Below, in pieces: positions 57,084-64,000 of a DNA stretch of 64,000 bases. The DNA lies in assembly GCA_023653785.1 (NCBI GenBank), contig JAMKCH010005448.1, positions 1 through 64,000 on the forward strand. The letters are read 5' to 3'. Origin of the DNA: Ophioderma brevispina. Lineage: Eukaryota > Echinodermata > Ophiuroidea > Amphilepidida > Ophiodermatidae. The position numbers were made by a program, and so were the translations under genes. Each line of letters starts with the position of its first letter. The stretch's first letter is position 1. A model generated the notes under the pieces. The model was not told where the DNA came from. It saw nothing but the letters and a program-made list of their open reading frames with translations, and made no database searches.

Positions 57084-59165
57084 TTAGAAGCTGGTCCCCA
57101 GCGCCCCTTCCTCGCTCTTCGGATCGCCGTCAATCGCTTGCCAAAACTCGTCGTCAGCATCCCGTGGCACTTCTGTACCTAATTTCGACTTTAATATGCA
57201 GTGGCCCAGCACTTCATTGAATATATCCCAAACGTCTTTTGCAGACTTACTAGAAGCAAAGCCATATTCTTGTTAATTGTTCGAATGTCAGAACAACATT
57301 GCATTCATCTGTAAGCGGTCGGGATTGGTTTAATTGTGAAGCCTGTGCCAAAAAATCCCTCCACTATAGGACTGCCACCACAACATTGTCTGCAGTTGCT
57401 TGTTGGGAGCTGCGAGGATTGTCGCGATATGACAACATTCGGTGTCTTAGACATTGCCTGTCTTCATCAGATACATCTCGTTGGCTCACGGGTTCAGCTG
57501 GTGCAACGGCGACAGCGTTTGATATCGGGTTTTTCATATAGGCTAGTTCGCAGTCCATTCCACATGTACATGTGGCTTGCGCAAAGTCGGCAGAAGATTT
57601 GTGGCCGTTTCAGGTCAGGCGTTTTTCTGGTCAAAGCCTTAAAATACTTAAAGAGGTGGTGACCCCATCATGGTTCAATTTTCTCACATGATGTTTCCTC
57701 CTTCACATGGAAGCATATCACCAAAACTAGGGACAGCAGTCCCAAAAGGTTGTCCGATTATATGGTCAAATGACCCTAAGTGAACCGGAATTACCTCTGA
57801 CCTTCTCATCTGTAATCCCCCACATAAGATCCCTTGTCTCAATTTTTAAGCATCCAAGTGTAAACATGATACATCACTGCACTAAAAAGCTAGACATTTT
57901 AACCAAAAGTGTAATCGGACTGCAACCAAATATAATTACCCTAGGTAACCCTGAAATGCCTTTGACCTCATCTGTTGGAAAAAAAAAAAAACCCCTGTCC
58001 TCAATGTAATAATTCAACCAATTTTTAGTATGAAAACTTTACCCATCACTGCACTAAAACTAGACATGTACTACTAGGGTTGGGCAAATTTTAACCAAAA
58101 GTTTGACACACACACACCGGGGGTAGGATGCCATAACAGCAATTGATTCAAATCGGCATCACTCCGGCGTAACGGTGTGCTAGTCTTTATCAAAGATTTA
58201 TAGGGTACACGGTAGGAAGCCACTCTTACACACATCTGACAAAGACTTGACTAAAGGCTTATAGCGGTCAGAATCTTAACCGTTATTGCAAATTGCAGCT
58301 TGCAGCAGGAGGGATGCGGACGCAACCACCCAAACCACAAAAGGGCAATAACCTCCTCTTTTACAAAATTTAGAGAAACTTTGACAGAAAGTCTACATTT
58401 TTGTGATGAGATGTTCAAAAGTAAAAAAGGACATTTCGGGGGGGATTAGGCCTCACTTTTACAAACACGGTCCACTTTTTTTCAAGTCCCGCACCCCTCC
58501 CTGCGTACGGCCTTAACTTTGACAAAAAAGAAGTCTCTATCCTGAAAACAATGATTGAATTTGGCTTTAAATTAATCACTGGTTTTATAAATATAATAAA
58601 CGTACCAGTCAGCTATACAGTGGCATTCATCAATGAAGATGTCCCGCGCAATCTTCTTTCTCGGTACAACGGATTTCGCAGCATGGAATCTGGCCTTCCG
58701 TGTCGAAATAGCTCCTCCGTCGCTGGCTTGCGTAGAGCAGTGAAATTCTCCCTTTTGTCAATTTGAACTTTGCACCCCTTCTGTCTTATCATCATCTAAG
58801 TTGACTGCTCTTATACCAAAATTGTTCAGTGTTTTAACTTGGTCTTCAACAAGTGCAACAAGCGATGCAATAACAAGTACAAAGTTACGCTCTGGAATTT
58901 GAATTTCCATCCTCCGATTCTAAAGCATGATGTTCTTCTTCAGCTCCACTTACATTAGAAAGATAAGTAAGTAGTCCCAACAAGGGGCCGCTTTGGAAAC
59001 GAGATTTTTCCGGTTCCAGTGGCAAAACCACAATTAAGTCATGACCCTGAGAAAAGCGAACAACGACGCCTTCTCCTGCACATCTTTCACAATTGGACAC
59101 CCAAACTTTTTCGCGAAGGAAATACTAGCCTTAACTCTGCTCTTTCTGTATACATGTTGATAGGC
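57084..59165 (-). pseudogene. RecQ-like ATP-dependent DNA helicase relic, internally deleted
   Basis: Three exon-like pieces read from high to low coordinates. Piece 1 (about 59165-58954): FAKKFGCPIVKDVQEKASLF fits the RecQ Q/motif 0 region, then SQGHDLIVVLP and TGTGK (motif I, Walker A, 59002-59020) with frame changes in an A-run, then QSGPLLGLLTYLSN and a GTAAGT donor. Piece 2 (58891-58606): NFVLVIASLVALVEDQVKTL (motif Ia), ISLLYAS, MLRNPLYRERRLRG, and RDIFIDECHCIADW (motif II, DECH box) at 58612-58650, ending at a GTACGT donor. Piece 3 (about 57600-57084): ATCTCGMDCELAYM, VSQRDVSDEDRQCLRHRML, VLTFEQL, YGFASSKSAKDVWDIFNEVL, stop at 57084-57086. Helicase motifs III-VI are not found between pieces 2 and 3. 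The product would unwind DNA in the nucleus; this copy could not. Confidence 0.75.
57755..58105. repeat. Direct repeat pair, about 170 bp, inside the RecQ-like locus
   Basis: Copies at about 57765-57925 and 57930-58105 share 'AATTACC..TAAGTAACC.TGAA', 'CCTCTGACCT.CTCATCTGT', 'CTTGTCTCAATTTT', 'CATCACTGCACTAAAA.CTAGACAT' and 'TTTTAACCAAAAGT'. They occupy the place where the missing helicase exons would be expected. Confidence 0.65.
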
Positions 59166-60847
59166 GAGCTCACAATGTCAGAAACAAACTGTCAGAGATA
59201 AACTGTTTTCCTTGTATGAAGAGCTTGGCATTATACTCCAACGAATGTTGTAGGAACGATCTAATAACTAATATTAAGTTACAGCTAAAAACATTAATTC
59301 CATCTACAATATCACATCACAATCGCTAGTTTGTATACTCATAATTCATACTGAAACTCTTGCGCCTTTTGAGTGTAGTTACCAACGTTATAAGCCCACA
59401 ATGGAATTAGGATACCGACGATGGGTGGTCACAACACCGACCATATGGCAACTCCACAAAATGTATCAATTATATTAGCACAATAAGCCTGCTACAAACA
59501 CAACCAATTGGTGCTTTGATGTGCGTGCGTTCTCTTGACCCATATATCCCGTCCTCTTCCGTTATTCATATATACATATTTTTTAAAAAATACAGTTTGA
59601 TTTGAATTCTTTACAGCACATTTGGGAATGAAAAATGATTCCTTGACAACATATTTTTTTTTTAAAATCAGATATTTTTTTTATTTTTTGCTTTTTTTAA
59701 GTTTTTTATTTTTTTCTAAATTTGGGATTTCTGGGCCGCTAGAAAAAAAAAAACAACCTCGTAATAAGGCCTCATAGAGAGGGGAGTGTGGTATTTCCAA
59801 TTGTTTTTTTTTTAACAAAAGAAATAGTGAAACTTCATCACATAGGGTTTTTAATAGGTGAAATGACTAGTTTTACAGACTGTGCATAATATTTTCAAAA
59901 TGCACCATAAAATATCCTATGGTGGCAACCACCCCACCACCCCTTACCTTCGACTTTGACGTCATACCCTACCCCGGTGAAGTGCTACTTCACATTTTTT
60001 TTTTTCGCTAAAAACTGGCCATAAAGGATGAAACAATGATTACCCTAGATGCTTTTTAGGCGGCTTTTGGCATTTTAGGGCACCGAAGCAAAGTTCACTA
60101 CGGGGTCGTAACCACCCCCCCCCCTGGTAGCGAGGTTAAGGTGCATGTTTTCTTGTAATCCACCCACCCTTTCATTTGCCCGCATTACCTCCTTAAATCC
60201 GATATTCCCGATATATTTTTTAGCGCAAATTTGATTTTCGCCTATTTTCTGTGGAAAATTTGCAATTTCGTTTCGCCGGTACCACACGGACCTTGATGAC
60301 GTCATTGTTACGCCATACTAGTATGTTGGTACTTATTTCGCATCATGGAAAAGGAGTACCCTAGCTATCCACGGGTAATCAAATAATAAGCATCCGGGTG
60401 CTTTACTAACATTCTCGAGGGGGTGGTACCACCACCCCCCCTTGGTAATCTTGTTACAAAAAGTGCTTGGTAAGACTTGGTAAAACCTTGACCTATAAAG
60501 AATGACATCTTAAAAATGGATTGCATTCTGAGAAAAACAAAATTTGTCAAAAAAGTCCTTTTTCTTTAGATTCCTTGTTTTAGAATCAAATGAGGGATAT
60601 TCCGAAGCTCCTCCTCCCCCCTGTTCCCCTTCTTTTAAAACATTGACTTTCCTTCTCCCAGGCCCGATCGTGGGAAAGACATTGGCGTATTTGCATCTAA
60701 TTCCACAAATGGAAAATGGAAAGAAGGTTCAAGTTTTAACGATTTTTTTTATAAAAGTTGTTAATTTAGAGAAAATTTGACGAAAATTCAATTTGTTGGT
60801 GAGTATCGTTCTCAAAAATGTAGGTGCCTAACATTATGGTAGGGCCC
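59166..60847. other. No gene recognised; diverged miniature-element pieces
   Basis: 59900-60140 carries 'GGTGGCAACCACCCC', 'GACTTTGACGTCATACCCTACC', 'AAAGGATGAA.CAATTA', 'GTCGTAACCACCCCCC' and an end GCGAGGTTAA. This matches, in order, the right part of the TTAACCCTCGTCC element (53580-53824). A further GGTGGTACCACC palindrome lies at about 60424. Poly-T/A-rich at 59640-59810. Confidence 0.5.
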
Positions 60848-61160
60848 ACTTTAAACGACAACTATCGTGATCCCCAGAAGAGTGAAAATATTTGAATTTT
60901 GCAGGAATAGCTAAAGTTAGCTGTCAAACTGTAACGTAAGGCACATCACTCAAATTTCAGGGATTTATAAGTAAATCCTTGAGGATGATTTTTGTTAGGG
61001 ACCAATTAAATCCGACCTTGCCCTTATTCAATATATTAATTTGAAGATTCAAATCATATTAGATTTAAATTCCATCTAATATGTGGCCGACATAGGTACC
61101 AATATCTAAGGATTTTGTTAAAGATTTTCGAGTAGGGCCCTACCTAAAGTAATGGAGTTT
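60848..61160 (+). mobile_element. TTAA miniature element family 2, diverged copy c
   Basis: 'TTTAAACGACAACTATCGTGAT', 'CCCCAGAAGAGTGAAAATATTTGAA' and 'TTTTGCAGGAATAGCTAAAG' parallel the left end of copy a (24854). 'TAGGTACCAATATCTA' parallels 'AGGATACCAATACTTG' further in. The right terminal repeat is not clear. Confidence 0.5.
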
Positions 61161-61384
61161 TTACTGTGTGTTTTAGGTTAGATTTTCCTGTCATCTTTTC
61201 TCTTTTTTCATGAGGACCATGTCCTCCAAGAGTGTTCAAGTTCTTTAAAACATACAAAAATACCGAATTTTGTCCTGAATATTTTAGTACCTAATTTTAT
61301 AATTGAAATGATAGATGTCTATGATATCCTCGTACAATTTCCAATAAATGCAACTCTAAATTTTATTCAATACAACCTCGAAAA

Positions 61385-61615
61385 ATGGCGTAAAAATTAC
61401 AATATTTTGCGAGTTTTCCATAATGCCCCCTTTTTCTGCATACCTTTTCTGACACCCTATGAATTCGGAAACCTTACCTGACCTTAACAAAATAAGACCC
61501 CACAGTTTATGTTGTTTATTTTATTCCGTAAGGTTTCCGAATTCATAGGGGGCCAGAAAAGTATGTCAGAATGGTGTCACCTTATGGAAACCCCATATTT
61601 TGCTGTATAAAAATG
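61385..61615. repeat. Long imperfect hairpin, 230 bp
   Basis: The stem GAATTCGGAAACCTTAC faces GTAAGGTTTCCGAATTC (61461-61477 and 61530-61546) and extends outward: 'CATACCTTTTCTGACACCCTAT' faces 'ATAGGGGGCCAGAAAAGTATG', then 'TTTTCCATAATGCCCC' faces 'CCTTATGGAAACCCC', and 'ACAATATTTTGC' faces 'ATATTTTGCTGTA' less exactly. The loop is about 52 bp. Looks like a foldback miniature element. Confidence 0.85.
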
Positions 61616-62225
61616 GTATCAAGTTTTTATTTATATTTCTATATATTTGACATTTTTATTTATTTTATTTTAATATTTTTTATAACTGGACGCACTATGT
61701 ATTAGATGTGTGCCCCTGTTTCACAAGTGAGTTACTAATACTAAACTCTTTTATATTTTAAAGAGATTTGCAAATTACATACATAATCATGAAGTCTCAA
61801 TGAAACCATTAAACTTGGAAATCATGACTTGAGCCACAAACACCAATCCAACAAGAATTGCAACCTAGAAATTCCTTGTTTGTACTGCCTGAGCCAAACC
61901 ACAAAAAACGCGCGCGTGCTACACCCCAGGTGGTCCGTCAACAGCCGCTCAGTTCCCAGGGCACAATTTAAATCCTGCGCAAAAAATAAGCAGTTGCAAT
62001 CGATTGGTCTGGCGTGATATCTCTTACGCACATACGCACGTCGAGATGGCAGTGTGGGTATATCGGAACCATTCTTAGACTATGTTTGTGGCGGAGTACT
62101 TCCCTTCCCCCCGACCTGGGGAGATTTGATACGTTTTCTACCCCCTACAGATCGGAGGGTCCAAGTATATGGGTTTGAAGAATCTAGGTATTTCAATTCA
62201 GCTCTTGGCTGTTTCAAATCACCGT
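61616..62225. other. No gene recognised
   Basis: AT-rich to about 61800, then mixed composition. Overlapping short frames on both strands have no family features. Confidence 0.3.
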
Positions 62226-62229
62226 GGAC

Positions 62230-62450
62230 CCGGGGAGTGTCTAGTGTATGTGAGAGTGATTATTGAGAGGCTGAAAAGTGGAAATTTGGAACAGTGAGTG
62301 ACTTTGAGAGTGAGTGTATGTGAGAGGAGTGCAACGTGTATGTGAGAGGGAGTGAGTGAGGTGAGCGGGAGTGCACAGTGTATGGGAGGCAGTGAAGTGT
62401 CTTCAGAGGTGAGTGTCCTGTGAGACGGGAGAAAGTTTCTGTTACAGCAG
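62230..62450 (+). repeat. GTGTATGTGAGAG minisatellite, second locus
   Basis: Diverged units of the 49385-49590 array (GAGTGAGTGTATGTGAGAGG, GGGAGTGAAGTG). Individual units reappear at about 62670-62760 and 63305-63345 inside and after the GC-rich array. Confidence 0.8.
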
Positions 62451-63345
62451 GGCGTGCTTGTATGTGCAGATGGCTTGACGTGTCTGTTCGCGTGCGTGCT
62501 GTCCCTTTGCGCGGCGTGCACGTGTCTCTAGCGTTGCGTGTCATGCGAGTGAGTGTCTGTCGCGGAGTGGACCGTGTATTGTTCCGTGCGTTGCCTGTGC
62601 GCGTGAGTGATTCATCTGCATCAGGGCGTGCATTGCGCGGGAGGCCCGTTCTGTGCTCGTGCGCGTGGACTGTGAGAGTTGAGCGAGTGTATGCGAGAGG
62701 GCGTGAACGTGGTCTGTGAGAGTGAGTGCGTGTCATGTAGAGGGAGTGAAAGTTGTCTTTGAGGACACAAAGTGGCGTTTTTGTGTCTCTTCTCGGTGGA
62801 GGCTTGTCTGTGCTCGTCGATGCGTTTCTGTTGCGATGGGAGTCCCATGTCTGTGCGTTGCGTGTCTTTGCGCGGCTCGTGCCCGTGTCTCTGCGCGTGC
62901 GTGTCTGTGTCGCGTGCAGTGCGTGTCTGTGCCGTGCGTGGCGTGTCTGTGCGGTGCTGCCCGTGTCCGTGCGGCGTTGCCCGTGTCTCTGATGCGCGTG
63001 CGTGCATGTGCGCTTGCGTGCCTGTGCGCGGAGCGTGCCCGTGTCTGTCCTCGTGCGTGCCTTTTCGCGGGCGGTTGCCCGTGTCTGCTGCGCGGCGTGC
63101 CGTTTTTGTGCGCGGGCGTCCCCTTTTCTGTTCGGGCTTGCCCGTGGTCTGTGCCGCGTGCGTTCCTGTGCGCGTGCGTGCTGTGACGCGGGCGTTCCCG
63201 TGTCTTTGCGCGGCTGGTCTGTTTGTGCGCTGGGCTTGCCCGTGTCATTTGGTTCGTGCGTGTCTGTGCGCGTGCGTGCCCGTGTCTGTTGGCGGGCGTT
63301 CCCGTTTGTGAGAGGAGTGTTTTTAGAGAGTGATTGAGGTGAGAT
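62450..63345 (+). repeat. GC-rich CGTGTCTGTGCGCGTGCGTG minisatellite
   Basis: Nearly 0.9 kb of irregular 20-24 bp units (CCCGTGTCTGTGCGCGTGCG with TTGCGCGGC variants). It embeds GTGAGAGTGAGTG units and a short non-repeat stretch at about 62750-62830. Stop-poor GC-rich sequence makes frames up to 222 codons on both strands (Cys/Val/Arg-rich on +, His/Thr/Arg-rich on -), which I regard as non-coding. Confidence 0.85.
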
Positions 63346-64000
63346 CGTGCATTACCAGAAGTGCCCCAACCTCCACCTCTATTGCAGTGACATCCATGCA
63401 AGATTTGATGGTTGCTTCATAAACTGCACGTGCGGATTAAGACAACGCATATCTTGATGGGTGCGTAAAAGCTGCACTCAAGGTTATTTACATCACTGCA
63501 CGGAGGTAGAGAATGGAATATAACAGCTGACCAGAGTAAATGAGAACATCGCTGCTGCACTAAACAGTAGTGAAATCATCAACGTGCTAGTTATGCTTAA
63601 ATAATTTGTGTCATGCCTGGCCTGCTGAATCCCCTCTATTCTTCTTTGACTGTCTGGCTGTTGTTGCTGAATGCTTTTCGGAGCATAGGAGTCGTTGTTA
63701 TCACACCCATCACGATTTGAGCAAGGTCCCACGTACCAGTGATTTCGCTTTAAAAAATCTGAAGAGGGCCGGGCTGAGGGGACACTTGTTTTTCGGAACC
63801 ACACACAAATCTTCAATTGCAGGCGAATTACTTTTTAATTGGGTAATCCAGTTTACATTGAACACATGAACCTTACATTTTCCGGTTAATTCCATTCAAC
63901 CGGTTGTCTTCCTCACAATGTATATTGTAATAGACCAACAACTGATATCCCCCCCTCCTGGATAGTTGGAGTCGAGGCTCCTTTACCTCCTTTCATATGC
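63346..64000. other. No gene recognised to the window end
   Basis: Frames of 87-107 codons overlap on opposite strands at 63493-63895 without domain features. No splice-bounded exon or repeat match was found. Confidence 0.3.

Noticed and set aside
62733..63401. 222-codon - strand frame and 179-codon + strand frame
   Set aside because: Both are by-products of the GC-rich minisatellite; no domain, and frames on both strands are open together.

Overview
The window looks like intergenic or intronic DNA from an animal genome, most likely a marine invertebrate. The grounds are AT-rich background, very dense and diverse repeats, two decayed non-LTR retrotransposons, tRNA-headed SINEs, many TTAA-ended miniature elements, and GT/AG-bounded exon-like islands instead of long open reading frames. 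Repeat families of this kind are familiar from echinoderms, hemichordates and lancelets, but the sequence alone does not settle the phylum. Paralogous copies inside the window differ mainly by one-base indels, often in homopolymers. That suggests draft-quality sequence, so frameshifts must be read with care. There is no intact protein-coding gene, rRNA, canonical tRNA, CRISPR array or operon.

Layout. 1-12 kb: short direct and tandem repeats, including a GCTGCCGTGG minisatellite and a 155-bp tandem array near a 16-bp perfect palindrome. 12.2-13.8 kb: a TGACACC palindromic array and a decayed LINE reverse transcriptase (+). 16.4-17.3 kb: a SINE. 17.3-20.7 kb: a 3.35-kb element with about 100-bp terminal inverted repeats. 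22.3-26.5 kb: TTAA-ended miniature elements and tandem repeats. 28.4-32.35 kb: a 2-kb segmental tandem duplication. 32.4-34.2 kb: three successive minisatellites. 35.3, 37.1 and 48.6 kb: three phase-compatible candidate exons of an unrecognised + strand gene. 37.9-51.5 kb: two inverted 1-kb foldback elements enclosing a SINE, a 1.75-kb tandem duplication, a 3.4-kb LINE relic, four-locus G-rich minisatellites and a homogeneous 19-bp array. 52.3-56.9 kb: foldback elements and GC-rich tandem repeats. 57.1-59.2 kb (-): a RecQ-like helicase relic that keeps the Walker A, DECHC and C-terminal regions but lacks recognisable second-lobe motifs. 59-64 kb: more miniature elements, a hairpin and a GC-rich minisatellite.

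The most interesting signals are the perfect ten-unit array in which AGGTCA half-sites alternate with 3- and 4-bp spacing, the same DR1-type half-sites inside the 1.75-kb duplication, the repeated link between one dispersed repeat and strand-biased G-rich minisatellites, the internally deleted RecQ-like gene, and the phase-compatible micro-exon chain.
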